Assembly: GCA_963834725.1 (NCBI GenBank)
Contig: CAWICN010000001.1
Coordinates: 4,030,001-4,094,000, forward strand
From: PALSA-693 sp963834725
GTDB lineage: Bacteria > Actinomycetota > Acidimicrobiia > Acidimicrobiales > Palsa-688
Reading direction: 5' to 3'
DNA: 64,000 nt
In this document: positions 52,666-62,334 of the stretch, piece by piece
Numbering within the stretch: position 1 is the first letter of the stretch
Layout: each line of letters opens with the position of its first letter
Translations under genes and position numbers: made by a program
The notes under the pieces: model-generated
Told to the model about the DNA's origin: nothing
The model's database searches: none
Seen by the model: only the letters and a program-made list of their open reading frames with translations

Positions 52666-53973
52666 TTATTGCCCGGCGGGCGGGGTGTTGGCGGAGCCCA
52701 GAGGCTGGCCGATCATCGCGTTGGTCATGTCGAAGAACTTGCCGTTATCGAACGGTACGAGCACGCCGCTCTTGTTGACGGTGTCGAAGGTGACACCCCG
52801 GTTGACCTCGTTGAGGAATTGGTTGCCCAGCCCATGCCAGTGGTTGGCAAAATCGATGCCGCCGGCGGTCATTCCGTTGAGATTGATGGAGGCCTTCTGT
52901 GCGGCGGCCAGGAAGTTGCTGGCCGTGATCGGGCCCGACAAGGACGACACGATGTTGTTGAAGGCCACGTACGCCGCCCAGGTGCCCAACCCGCCCAGGC
53001 TGTTGTAGTTGATGCTGGTCGGCGCGTGGTACTGGGAGATCGCCGCCCGGTAGTCGTTCCACGCCGGGAGTGAGATATCCGAGTAGACGCCCACGACCAG
53101 CGATCCCTGGGTGACGGCCGGGTTGGGCTTCGTGATAGTGATGTCGAGGTTGCCCTGGATGCCATACAGACGCTGGTGGGCACCCGACGCCTTGTAGGAC
53201 GGGATGAAAGACGGCCAGTTGGCCTGGGCGAGGATGGCCTCGATGCAGTCCGTCCCCGTGGTCGCCTGCGTCACCTCGGGGGCGTAGTCCTGGGCGGTTA
53301 AGGGGACCAGGACCGTCTTGACGAGCGGAGGACCGTTGACCGACTTCAATGCGTTGTTGACCAGGGTCTCCCAGAACTTGGTCTCGGCGCCGGCGTCGAG
53401 GGCGACGAGGGCGATCTTCTTGCAGCCATCGACCGACGCCTTCACCGCCAGCGCAGCGATACCGGCATCACCGCCAATCTGCTGGACATTCGGCATGGTC
53501 AGCTCGTCCGACGCGACCGCGCAGCAAATCCCGAACCAGGAGATGTGGCTGGCGGCGAGCTCGGGGACGATGGCATTGCCGTTGAAGCTGAACGAGCCAA
53601 CGACCGCGATGTCGTGGTTGGCAATCGCCTCGCGTCCGCACTGGGCGGTCCTGGTCGGGTCACCCTGCTCATCACAGGTGGAAACCTGCAGCGGGTGCCC
53701 CTTGATCCCCCCATGAGCGTTGACCCAGTCCGCGTACAGCTTGGCCGTCTCCAGGATGTTCTCGTAATTGGGACCGCTGTAGTTGACCGAGGCGATCGTC
53801 ATCACCTTGATGGGCGAACCCGACGGCGCGGCGGACTTGCTGGCCGTGGACCCCACCGACGGCGGCGAATTGGTCGCCGCTTTTTTGGTCGAGCCGCACG
53901 CAGCCGCGACCAATCCGATAGCGGCCAGAATCACCACGAGGCGCATGACGCCTGACGAACGGGCTTTGCTCAC
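52666..53973 (-). CDS. Branched-chain amino-acid-type ABC substrate-binding lipoprotein
   Basis: 435 residues from the GTG at 53973, chosen because AAAGGAGC lies seven bases upstream. An ATG at 53997 would read through that ribosome site. Signal peptide SSGVMRLVVILAAIGLVAAACGS ends in a lipobox VAAAC. The mature domain is a type-1 periplasmic binding protein: IKVMTIASVNYSGPNYENILETAKLYADWVNAHGGIKGHPLQVSTCDEQGDPTRTAQCGREAI. No transporter genes are adjacent, so it serves a transporter elsewhere or works as a sensor partner. Confidence 0.9.
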   Translation of the reverse strand: MSKARSSGVMRLVVILAAIGLVAAACGSTKKAATNSPPSVGSTASKSAAPSGSPIKVMTIASVNYSGPNYENILETAKLYADWVNAHGGIKGHPLQVSTCDEQGDPTRTAQCGREAIANHDIAVVGSFSFNGNAIVPELAASHISWFGICCAVASDELTMPNVQQIGGDAGIAALAVKASVDGCKKIALVALDAGAETKFWETLVNNALKSVNGPPLVKTVLVPLTAQDYAPEVTQATTGTDCIEAILAQANWPSFIPSYKASGAHQRLYGIQGNLDITITKPNPAVTQGSLVVGVYSDISLPAWNDYRAAISQYHAPTSINYNSLGGLGTWAAYVAFNNIVSSLSGPITASNFLAAAQKASINLNGMTAGGIDFANHWHGLGNQFLNEVNRGVTFDTVNKSGVLVPFDNGKFFDMTNAMIGQPLGSANTPPAGQ

Positions 53974-54342
53974 TGCAGAGCTCCTTTCAATTTTCATGGA
54001 CGAAGGCTGCTGTATCACCGTCTCTACCTCAATCGATCGGGCGGTTCGCTGGGGGTAAGCGGCCACCGACTCGAGGTGGGCACCCGGCGCCGATGGTGAC
54101 CGCCCCGAGCGGTCCGGGTGCGCGTGACATGAGAGGCGCGGCGGACGCCACGCCGGCGCGTCGACCCATGCTCGTCACCCGCGGCGCGGAGCGCCGGTGT
54201 GGCGTCCTTGCGCCCAGGGCGCTGACAGTGCTTGCCACTGCCCCCCTCCTCTGGCCCGACCTCGATCGTGCCGTGTGGTAAATGCGAAGGTGACATTACG
54301 CCAACCATCTGGCCGATACGCGTTCATGGCCGCTGACCTGGG
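53974..54342. other. Gene-free 370-bp stretch upstream of the binding-protein gene
   Basis: Probably contains the promoter of the substrate-binding lipoprotein gene; no motif stands out. Short frames on both strands lack family features. Confidence 0.6.
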
Positions 54343-54600
54343 CTTATGTTGCTGCGGGACGGCGAGATTCTGCGACTCGTAGCCGCCGGACCGCGGCCCG
54401 GGTCCGTACATCCCAGAAGATGACGTTGCCGCCTTGATCGCCGGTGACCAGCCCGTCATCGGAGGTGTAAGCCAGGCCGTGAACGATAGGTCATCGATCG
54501 GCGGCCCGGTCATCCGCCGCGTCGAGATCAGGAGCGGCCAGGGACACCGGCGACGCGGTCGCCTGCGCCCGCCAGCAGATTCGACTAACCCTGAACCAAG
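54343..54600 (-). pseudogene. WD40-repeat protein fragment next to the IS1380-type element
   Basis: The minus strand reads VHGLAYTSDDGLVTGDQGGNVIFWDVRTRAAVRRL, one complete WD40 blade (GxxxIFWDVRT), then a stop at 54343. An in-frame TGA lies just upstream and shifted frames carry the continuation, so only a degraded C-terminal end remains. The IS1380-type element begins about 40 bp away and may have caused the truncation. Confidence 0.5.
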
Positions 54601-54640
54601 CGTAGGGGGGCTGCTGGGGGCGTGGTGATGGGCTGAGAGT

Positions 54641-56441
54641 CCTGTGGGGTAGCGGTTTTCGCGGTTGGGGGGTTTTGGGTTGGGATCGTTTTCGGGTGAA
54701 CGATCCGGGCCTGGGACGGTCCGCGAAATCGCCCTCCTGGCATGGGAGGATTCGATCGCTCAATCCAATCAACCCACGCCCAGGAGGGCATCTGTTGGCT
54801 CAGAACCTTAGCGCAGCGTGCCACGTCCGTGGCGGAGGAGACCGGGCAGCCAGGCAGCGACGACGAAACCAGCTGGCCAGGGAGGCGGGCCGGATCGAAC
54901 GGCGACTCGAGGAGGCGGTGAGGGTGAACATCGACGGCCCTGTGATCGGCCGGGCGAACATCTCTTACGAGCTAGCCGAGCGGACCAAGGCGGTCGCTCA
55001 TGGCGGTATGGGGGCGATCGTCGGGCTGGTCGAGCGTGTTGGGCTTGCTGGCGAGATCGACGCTTCTCTGGAGTTGCTTAAGATCCATCGGCCTTACACA
55101 GAGTCCGACCATGTGCTCAATATCGCGTTTAACGCCCTGTGCGGCGGTGTCACCCTGGACGATATCGAGGCCCGACGCAGCGACGGGGTGTTCCTCGACG
55201 GTATCGGGGCTTCGAGTCTGCCCGACCCGACCACCGCGGGTGACTTCTGCCGGCGTTTCGACCAGGCCGCTGTGATGGCGCTGCAAGAGGCGGTCAACCG
55301 GGCCCGTCTTCGGGTGTGGGCCGCCAAGCCAGCTGCTTTTTTCGCCGAGACGGCGGTGATCGACGCTGACGCCTCGATCGTGGGAACCGACGCGCAGACC
55401 AAGGAGGGAATCGATATCGCCTACAACGGTGTGTGGGGTTACTCGTCGCTGGTGGTGAACCTGGCCAACACCAAAGAACCGCTGTACTTCAAAGAATCTG
55501 GTGCTAACCGGCCCTCCCATGAGGGAGCGGTCCCCCTGTTCGACCGGTCGATCGCCTTGGTCCGAAAAGCAGGCTTCTCAAAAGTGTTGCTGCGTGGAGA
55601 CACCGACTTCGCTCTCACAGCCAACTTCGACCGCTGGGACGCCGATGGGGTCGAGTTCGTCTTCGGCTACGACGCCCGGGCGAACCTCATCGCCCACGCC
55701 GAAGCCGCCGACGAGGAGATGTACCACCAGCTGGTGGGCCGCGCCGAGCGGGCGATCAAGACCGAGCCGCGCACCAAGCCCCAACGCGTGAAAGACGACA
55801 TCGTGCGCTCCAGGGGCTACAAGAATATCCGCACCGTCGCAGAGGACCTCTGCCAGTTCTCCTACCGCCCCGTCGCCTGCAAGCGAGACTACCGAGTCGT
55901 GGCGCTGCGAAAAGACCTGTCGATCGAGCGCGGCGAGAACGTCCTGTTCCACGAGTACCGATGGCTGTTCTACATCACCAACCTCCCCACCGCCACCACC
56001 AGCGACGAGGTCGTCATGCAGGCCCGCAGCCGCTGCGACCAGGAGAACCTCATCGCACAGCTCAAAGGCCAGGTACGCGCCCTGCACGCCCCGGTCAACA
56101 CTCTCGTGGCCAACTGGGCCTATACGGTCATGGCGGCGATCCCCTGGAGCCTGAAAGCCTGGTGCGCCCTGCTCCTGCCGATCTCACCGCGCTGGGCCAA
56201 CACACACCACCAACAGCGCCGCCGGCTGCTCAGCATGGAATTCCGGACATTCCGGCGGGTATTCATCGACATCCCCTGCCAGATCGTCCTCGGTGCACGG
56301 CAGGTGCGCTGGCGGGTGCTCGCCTGGAACCCCTGGCTCGGGGCACTCTTCCGACTCCTCGACGTCTTATAGCCGCCTGCCAGAAATCAAACACCCCAAC
56401 AGTCGGTCACCGGCTCCTCTTCAGCGACCTCTCAAAACAGG
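54641..56441 (+). mobile_element. IS1380-type insertion sequence (ends tentative)
   Basis: One intact transposase gene with its own ribosome site is flanked by CCTGT at 54641 and by ACAGG ending at 56441. CCTGT is a common end of IS1380 elements, but the inverted repeats beyond these five bases match poorly, and no clear target duplication was found. The end points should be treated as approximate. Confidence 0.6.
54795..56372 (+). CDS. IS1380-family transposase
   Basis: 525 residues from a TTG at 54795, chosen because AGGAGG lies at 54782-54787 with ideal spacing. The DDE domain features ETAVIDADASIVGTDAQTKEGIDIAYNGVWGYSSLVVNL (first Asp), KVLLRGDTDFALTANFDRWDADGVEFVFGYDA (second Asp) and the late helix RSRCDQENLIAQLKGQVRALHAP (catalytic Glu). 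Size and layout fit IS1380. The gene is intact, unlike the IS630 copy, and looks like a recent arrival. Confidence 0.93.
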   Translation: MAQNLSAACHVRGGGDRAARQRRRNQLAREAGRIERRLEEAVRVNIDGPVIGRANISYELAERTKAVAHGGMGAIVGLVERVGLAGEIDASLELLKIHRPYTESDHVLNIAFNALCGGVTLDDIEARRSDGVFLDGIGASSLPDPTTAGDFCRRFDQAAVMALQEAVNRARLRVWAAKPAAFFAETAVIDADASIVGTDAQTKEGIDIAYNGVWGYSSLVVNLANTKEPLYFKESGANRPSHEGAVPLFDRSIALVRKAGFSKVLLRGDTDFALTANFDRWDADGVEFVFGYDARANLIAHAEAADEEMYHQLVGRAERAIKTEPRTKPQRVKDDIVRSRGYKNIRTVAEDLCQFSYRPVACKRDYRVVALRKDLSIERGENVLFHEYRWLFYITNLPTATTSDEVVMQARSRCDQENLIAQLKGQVRALHAPVNTLVANWAYTVMAAIPWSLKAWCALLLPISPRWANTHHQQRRRLLSMEFRTFRRVFIDIPCQIVLGARQVRWRVLAWNPWLGALFRLLDVL

Positions 56442-56725
56442 ATGCACACGCCCACGGCCGTCGACAAGACCGCCGGGCTCAGCGACAACGACATCATCGC
56501 CACAACCCGTCGCTCACCACCAGCTCTGAGCACCCCAACCCGCTCCCAAGCCTCCAACTCGGTCAGGGACCGCTTGTTTTAGGACTAACGCACCCGTCCG
56601 CTGTAGCCAGCCGAGAGACTTGAACGGTCTGACATGTCCGAGCCTCTGAGCGACAACGGCAATATCCGCGTTAAGCTCTAGCCTTTCTGAGGGGCAGTCG
56701 TTCTCGGTATGAGGGCTGTTTCTGG
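56442..56725. other. Gene-free stretch between the IS1380-type element and the cyclase gene
   Basis: Only short unsupported frames are seen. A TCTAGCCTTTCTGAGG segment near 56678 is the only promoter-like sequence before the GTG at 56726. Confidence 0.5.
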
Positions 56726-59434
56726 GTGGGCGAGACGATAGTGTCGGCACCGGTGACGAGGCCGACGGGGACCGTGACGTTCCTTTTCACTGATGTGGAG
56801 GGGTCGACACGCTTGTGGGTGGCCGACGGGCGTGGCATGTCGGCCTCCCTTGGCCTGCATGACGCTGTGGTGCGCGCTGCAATCCAGTCGAGCGGCGGGT
56901 ATGTATTCTCTACCGCCGGCGAGTCGTTCGGGGGCGCGTTCGCTCGGGCGTCGGATGCGGTGACGGCCGCGCTGGGTGTTCAGTCTGAACTTGAGAAGGT
57001 AAGTTGGCCGGGGCCAGCGCTGCGGGCGCGGATGGGCCTGCATCTAGGCGAAGCCGATGAGCGGGATGGCGGACTATTTCGGGGCGGCGGTGAGCACGGC
57101 GGCCAGGGTGGCGGCGGCCGGTCACGGCGGGCAGGTCCTGGCCACCGATTCGGTGCGGATGGCTGCGCAGGTGCGGGGGGTCGATCTCGGGGTGAATCAT
57201 CTTCGGGACGTGGCGGAGCCGCTGCGGCTGTTTCAGCTGGGCGAGGGGGTGTCGCCGCCGCTGCGGTCGCTGCAGCGGTCGCTGACGAATCTGCCGGTGC
57301 GACCAACCACGCTGATCGGCCGGGATGAGGAAGTGGACCAGGTCCGCCAGCTGCTGGCCGGGAACCGGTTGGTGACGGTGACGGCGGCGGACGGGTCGGG
57401 CAAGACCCGAGTGGCGATCGCCGCCGGCGAGGCCGAACTGCCCGGTCGGAGCGGGGGTGTCTGGTTCACCGATCTGGCCGCGGTGACCAGCGGCAGTGAA
57501 GTGTTAGGTGCGATCAGTAAGGCGGTCGGTGTTTCCTTGCGGGAGGGCGAATTGGCTGCCCAGGTGGTGGACCACCTGGCAGACAAGACGGCGCTGGTGA
57601 TCTTGGATAACTGCGAGCATGTGATCGACGCCTGTGGCGAGTTCGCCGAGCGTTTCCTCTCAGCGGCGGGCAGCTCGGTCTTGTTGGCGACGAGTCGAGA
57701 GGCGCTCGGGATCGACGGTGAGTGTTTGATACGCCTCGGTCCACTGGCCGCCGACGGTCGAGACGCCCCCGCGGTTCAGCTGTTCGCCGAGCGGGCCGCA
57801 TCCGCCGACGCCCGCTTCGCGCTCGACAATGACAACGCAGACCGTGTCGGCAACATCTGCCGCCATCTGGACGGCATGCCGTTGGCGATCGAGTTCGCCG
57901 CTGCCCGCATCGCCACCATGACGCTGCTGGAGCTGGAGGCCGCACTCGACGACCGCTTCACCGTGTTGGGAGGAGGGCGCCGTCCCTCTCGGCAGCGAAC
58001 CCTGCAGGGGACGCTGGACTGGAGCTACGACCTGCTCATAGCGGAGGAGCAGCGGGTGCTGCGGACTCTCGGCGTCTTCATCGACGGCTTTGACGTTGAC
58101 GGGGTCACCGGTGTCGCCGACCTCAGCCGCCGAGAAGTGATTGGGGTCCTGGACGCCTTGATGTCCAAGTCCTGGGTCATCCGGCGCGATACGAGTGAAC
58201 GAGCACGGTTCGGGTTGCTAGAGACGGTCAAGGCCTATGCGGAGGACCGTCTTGCCGCCGCCGGCGAGACCGTCCAGGCTCGCGACCGATATTTGAACTA
58301 TTTTCACGGGTTGGCGACCTCCCGTGGTCACACGGGTTTCGGGGAGTTGCGCCTGGGGTGAGGCTGCGGGCGGAGCGCCGGAATCTCACCGCCGCCTTCG
58401 AGTGGGCGGCGACCACCGATCGTTGGTGGCTGGCTGCGGAGATCATTTCTGGTGCCCATCCCGCCTACGTCTTCGAAGGCGCCGCCCTCGAAGCCTGTCA
58501 GCTCCTGCAACGGGCGCTTGCCGCTCCGGCAGGCCTCCAGCCGGATAGAAGCGGCCAGCTGCACCTCCCACTGGCGTTTTCGTCGGCATGGCTGACCGAC
58601 TGGGTCACCTACCGCGTGGCGGCACGGGCGCTTACGGAGTCGCCGCACGCTGTCATGCGGGCCATCGGCCATGGTGCTCTCGGGGTGCCCACGCCGTTCG
58701 CGGATACCGACAGTCTCGCCGAGGTTGAGCGTGGGCGGGCCGAGCTGGCCGCTACCCAGGCGGCGGACCACGAGTTGCGTCAGGATCTTGTCGCGGCCTG
58801 TCTCCGCTGGGTCGAAGGACGGGTAGCAGCCGCCCACGGTGACCTCGTAGCCGGGTTGGAGGGATGCGTCGATTTTCTGGCCGGCTGCCGGGAAATCGAC
58901 TACCACCTGACGATCACGCCTCGGGCGGCCAAACTCGCCGCTATTTGCCAGATTCTGCTCGGGAATCCCGACGGGGCAATCGACACGATGTCTTGGCTCG
59001 AGGAGCTCGCTCCCGGCGTTTTCAAGACCGACGACATTCGGGCCTATGCGCTCTTGGCCCAGGATCGTATCGCTGACGCCGAGCCGGTCGTCCGGGGGCA
59101 GGCCAAGGGGGGACTCAGCAGCGGCCTGCCAGGGCCGGTGCCGATCGCCACAGGTGTCTGCGACTCGGTTGTCTTGCTCGCCGCCCTAGCCCACGCGGAG
59201 GGCGACGATAGCGAGGCGGCCAACCTGCTGCGTCAGATGGGAGCAGGTCTCGAGCCGGGCGTCATCCTGATGAGCCGCCATCTCGCCGAACAGCTCGGGT
59301 TCGCGTACGAGCACGCCGACCTACAACAACAACGAGCCCTCACCTACAGTGCGACTGATCCCCAGGGATTTAATGGGACGCGGATAGCGGCCGACGCGGT
59401 TCGGGCTGAGCTCACCCGTCGAAGTTGGGAGTAA
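56726..59434 (+). pseudogene. Adenylate/guanylate cyclase - STAND ATPase regulator, two frameshifts
   Basis: Three frames make one protein of about 900 residues. Frame one (GTG at 56726) starts the class III cyclase domain: GTVTFLFTDVEGSTRLW, GGYVFSTAGESFGGAFARASDAV, and RARMGLHLGEADERDG. After an extra G at about 57070 the next frame continues DYFGAAVSTAARVAAAGHGGQVLATDSV. Then come STAND/AfsR-type ATPase signatures: GRDEEVDQVRQLL, TAADGSGKTRVAI (Walker A), LVILDNCEHVIDAC (Walker B), LATSREALG and GMPLAIEFAAARI. At about 58357 (GGGGT, one G short) the frame shifts again and RLRAERRNLTAAFEWA leads into the helical C-terminal sensor region. Canonical cyclase metal Asp are present (FTDVEGS). 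Probably a signal-responsive regulator; either broken or misread at two homopolymers. Confidence 0.82.
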
Positions 59435-59622
59435 CGCCAAACCCCGCGAGCCCCAAAGCAGCCACGACCATCGCAGACCGCAGCCGGGTGGCGTCAATCC
59501 GCCAGCGGCCTACGAGAATTCACCCCTGAGCAGAGCTAGCCGCGCCGGTTGCGCGCCCGGCGTTAGTCCCGGAACGCCGGCTGGAGGGCACATGTCTCTC
59601 AGCAATCGCCAGCGGGTGGTCG

Positions 59623-60066
59623 TCAGTCGAGAAGGCGAACAGCTGTGGTGCGGCCGTGGGCGGCCGCCAGCAGTGGCGGGTTCTCGTTGGCGCCCGCAAG
59701 ACAGAGTTCGGCTTCGAGGTGCTCGGCGGCAGCGAGAGCCTCGAGGGACATGAGGTTGAGCCTGACACCGTCGTCAACGAGGCGCGCCATCGGCCACGCC
59801 AGTTCTCGCAGCGAGAGGAGATCGATCGAATCGGGAAGGCGGGTCACCGCCTCTATCGCCGCAGCAGCCACTGGAGGTTCGGCGCGACCGAGGGCCCGGG
59901 AGAACACCCCGACCACGGAGCGATCACCGACGGACCGGCAAAGACGGTGATACCAAAGCCCAGTTGTGAAGACGCGTCCGCCGCCAGGACGCAGATCCTC
60001 CGGCTCGTCGGCGAGCAGGATGCGCAGCAGGAGATGATCGTCGACGACGAACAGCTTGTCCCTCAC
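59623..60066 (-). CDS. Putative toxin of an AbrB-type toxin-antitoxin pair (PIN-like)
   Basis: 147 residues. MRDKLFVVDDHLLLRILLAD carries an early acidic pair as in PIN-domain nucleases. TTGLWYHRLCRSV and LPDSIDLLSLRELAWPMARLVDDGVRLNLMSLEALAAAEHLEAELCLAG follow, with a late acidic/asparagine end. The assignment rests mainly on position: its start overlaps the antitoxin stop by 4 bp (ATGA). It resembles a small actinobacterial family found with AbrB-like genes. Toxicity has not been shown from sequence. Confidence 0.6.
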   Translation of the reverse strand: MRDKLFVVDDHLLLRILLADEPEDLRPGGGRVFTTGLWYHRLCRSVGDRSVVGVFSRALGRAEPPVAAAAIEAVTRLPDSIDLLSLRELAWPMARLVDDGVRLNLMSLEALAAAEHLEAELCLAGANENPPLLAAAHGRTTAVRLLD

Positions 60067-60305
60067 ACCAGATCGGGTTCGTCAGCGGCCGCTGCCGTCG
60101 CCAGCTTGGCGTAGCCCCCGGCATCGTCAATGGCTCCACGAAGCAGCGCACGCAGACCGCCCCGGCCCGCTGGCACGATGAGGAGGGAGTCTCCGAGGTC
60201 GGCGATTTCGACGGTCCCCCCTTTCTCGAGGTTCCATCGGCGTCGTGCCTCCGCCGGGAGCGCCATCTGCCCACGGTCGGAGACCTTGAACTCTGCGATA
60301 GCCAT
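60063..60305 (-). CDS. AbrB/MazE-type antitoxin (SpoVT-AbrB domain)
   Basis: 80 residues. MAIAEFKVSDRGQMALPAEARRRWNLEKGGTVEIADLGDSLLIVPAG is a swapped-hairpin AbrB DNA-binding domain. The C-terminal GGLRALLRGAIDDAGGYAKLATAAAADEPDLV is the probable toxin-binding tail. The -10-like TAGAAT lies 7 nt before the ATG, so the mRNA may be leaderless. A perfect palindrome overlaps it, fitting autoregulation by the antitoxin or complex. Confidence 0.85.
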   Translation of the reverse strand: MAIAEFKVSDRGQMALPAEARRRWNLEKGGTVEIADLGDSLLIVPAGRGGLRALLRGAIDDAGGYAKLATAAAADEPDLV

Positions 60306-60311
60306 AAGCGT

Positions 60312-60325
60312 ATTCTACATGTAGA
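60312..60325 (-). promoter_or_regulatory. Palindromic operator and leaderless promoter of the toxin-antitoxin operon
   Basis: TCTACATGTAGA (60314-60325) is a perfect 12-bp palindrome. On the minus strand TAGAAT (60317-60312) is a -10 box whose last base is 7 nt from the antitoxin ATG, which places the expected transcription start at the initiation codon. Operator and -10 overlap. Confidence 0.65.
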
Positions 60326-60706
60326 CAAGGCACAATCACAAGAACGCCTTGTGGCCCCGGATGCCGCCCCCCACGCCAAGTGGCCCCTACCGCGCTCCAG
60401 AACGTCCCAAAGGAACGCGCTGGCATCATCCCCGAACGCCGGTGTGTGCCCATCAGCTTGGGCGCCATGGATGAGGGAGGAATCCTGATGACGTGACATT
60501 CAAGCGAACTGGGGAGAGCCAGCCAGGGAAGGTCTGGTCCGGGGAGACGTCCGGGTCCCCGGTAGGGACGCCCCCGTGCGTCATCGAGAGGTGGGGTGCG
60601 ACGGGCGGAACAACTGACCGGTCCGTAGCGTGTGTCGATGTTGCGAGGGCCGTGGAAGCGTCGTCATTGGGGACCCACCTTGGGGTGGGTTGAGAGGGTG
60701 CCGAGC
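60326..60706. other. Gene-free stretch before the first group II intron
   Basis: No gene is visible. 60480-60700 shows intron-like features (GTGCGACGGGCGG at 60596) and may belong to the 5' end of the intron or an earlier exon; the boundary could not be fixed. Confidence 0.5.
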
Positions 60707-61857
60707 GTGCGCCGGGATAAACCGGCATGGAGGAGGAGATGGAAGAGCTCTACACCGAAGGGCCAGCGACCCGCGGTGGCCCCGAGCCGTGCGTCGGCGT
60801 CTGTGAGGGCGCGGGCGAAGCGTCGGTAGGGGTATGCGTAGGCCGGGCTATTGAGCCGCGAGATCACCATTTTGGGGTGCCGACGCCGTGCTCGGTGCGG
60901 AAGGCAACATCGTCTGCGGCGATATACGCGAGCCGCAAGCGGACCCCGCGCGGTCGGAGAACCTGAGCATGCGCAGAACCTCCATGCGCGAGAACCGGGA
61001 GATCCTCTGCTCGCCCGTCCTGCTGATCACGCGGCGGGCCGCTCAGGGAAGGCCGAGGCCGTACGCCTGAGATGCACGAGGAGGGGAAGTCGGACGGGCT
61101 TGTAGTACCTGCGAAGTCGCCGAACAAGGCCGCGGCAGCGGCGGCGGAGGCGGCGGAGGAAAGGAGCCCGGCCGAGGGGAACCCGGCCAGCGCAACACAC
61201 TCCGGACGCAGCGCCGGGCGGTGTCAAGTGGGCTGGACCGCGTGCGCGAGGTAGCACGAATAGACAAGGAAGCGCGGTTCACGGCGCTGCTGCATCATGT
61301 CACGCCGGCCCGTCTGTATGCGGCCTACCTGGCGATACGCCCCCAGGCCGCAGCGGGGGTGGACGGGGTGACGTGGGCGTCCTACGGGATGAACCTGGAG
61401 GCCAACCTCGGGGATCTGAACGCTAGGGTGCACAGCGGTGCCTACCGGGCGAGCCCGTCTCGCAGGGTGTACATCCCGAAGGCCGACGGGCGGTTGCGGC
61501 CGCTCGGCATTGCCACGCTGGAGGACAAGATCGTCCAGCGGGCCGTCGTGGAGGTGCTTAACGCTATCTACGAGGAGGACTTCCTGGGCTTCTCTTATGG
61601 GTTCCGGCCGGGGCGCGGCCCGCATGATGCGTTGGATGCGCTGGCGGTCGGGATCGGAAGTAAGAAGGTGAACTGGGTGCTCGACGCGGATATCCGCGAC
61701 TTCTATGGCAGCCTTGATCACGGCTGGCTTCGGAGGTTTCTTGAGCATCGGATTGCGGATAAGCGGGTGCTGCGTCTGATCCAGAAATGGTTGGGCGCAG
61801 GGGTCATCGAGGAGGGGGACTGGTCAGAGACCCTGGAGGGAGCGCCACAGGGGGCAT
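60707..61857 (+). mobile_element. Group II intron, 5' part only (truncated)
   Basis: The 5' ribozyme part begins about 60707 with GTGCGCC (60596 is an alternative) and runs to 61220. Its sequence is of the sort that, when translated, gives the EGPATRGGPEPCVG...AIEPRDHHFGVPTPC pattern commonly seen ahead of group II intron reverse transcriptases. The reverse transcriptase frame follows and breaks off at about 61857. No domain V or 3' splice site is present downstream, so the intron cannot splice or move. Confidence 0.7.
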
Positions 61858-61880
61858 CGGCGACTCCCCCAACGCAATAG
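61221..61880 (+). pseudogene. Group II intron reverse transcriptase, truncated before the YADD motif
   Basis: From a GTG at 61221: VSSGLDRVREVARIDKEARFTALLHHVTPARLYAAYLAIRPQAAAGVDGVTWASYG. The fingers/palm motifs PSRRVYIPKADGRLRPLGIATLEDKIVQRAVVEVLNAIYEEDFLGFSYGFRPGRGPHDALD and VNWVLDADIRDFYGSLDHGWL are intact, as is LEGAPQGAS. The similarity ends abruptly there (ATPPTQ, stop at 61880). The catalytic YADD, maturase and endonuclease domains are missing, so it is inactive. About 100 bp of unrelated sequence follow before the next gene. Confidence 0.88.
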
Positions 61881-61968
61881 CGAACTTCGAGTTCGAGGTG
61901 GCCTTGCCGTACCGGCGGGGAGAGAAGCTGTTCAAGAAGCCGCGCCGTCGGTCCACCACCCAGAGTGC

Positions 61969-61990
61969 CACTTAGGGTAGTATATAAGTG
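61969..61990 (+). promoter_or_regulatory. Leaderless promoter with inverted repeat before the HTH/RHH gene
   Basis: CACTTA (61969-61974) and TAAGTG (61985-61990) form an inverted repeat spanning a -10-like TATATA (61981-61986). The box ends 7 nt before the ATG at 61993, the same geometry as the toxin-antitoxin promoter, so a leaderless transcript is likely. Autoregulation by the encoded DNA-binding protein is inferred. Confidence 0.6.
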
Positions 61991-61992
61991 TC

Positions 61993-62334
61993 ATGGCAGA
62001 TGGTCGTCGGGCCAGGTCCGAGCAGGTCGCCAAGCGGGTCAACACCGCCACGGAGCTGCTCGGCGGAGGGATGGATGTTATCGATGCCACCCGGAACCTG
62101 GCACGGCGATATCGGCTTTCTGAGCGCCAGGCTCGTCGCTACGTGGAACGGGCTCGAGACGAAGGGGCGATGGAAGTTCCCGGACCCAAGGTCGTGTTCA
62201 CGGTCAAGCTCTCCGCCGGGCTGGCCCGCCGGGTGCGGCGGGCCGCTCGGGCTACCGGGCAGAGCATCTCTGCTTTGGTGTCGGAGGCGCTGTCGGAGTT
62301 CTTGGACCGCCACCTCGGGGATGGCCGTGGTTGA
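61993..62334 (+). CDS. Small DNA-binding protein with HTH-like and ribbon-helix-helix parts
   Basis: 113 residues from the ATG at 61993. The N-terminal half (VAKRVNTATELLGGGMDVIDATRNLARRYRLSERQARRYVERARDEGAM) looks like a helix-turn-helix. The C-terminal part (VVFTVKLSAGLARRVRRAARATGQSISALVSEALSEFLDRH) is a CopG-type ribbon-helix-helix. Such combinations occur on mobile elements as copy-number or partition regulators. It is followed by two small overlapping genes, then a second group II intron. Confidence 0.72.
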   Translation: MADGRRARSEQVAKRVNTATELLGGGMDVIDATRNLARRYRLSERQARRYVERARDEGAMEVPGPKVVFTVKLSAGLARRVRRAARATGQSISALVSEALSEFLDRHLGDGRG

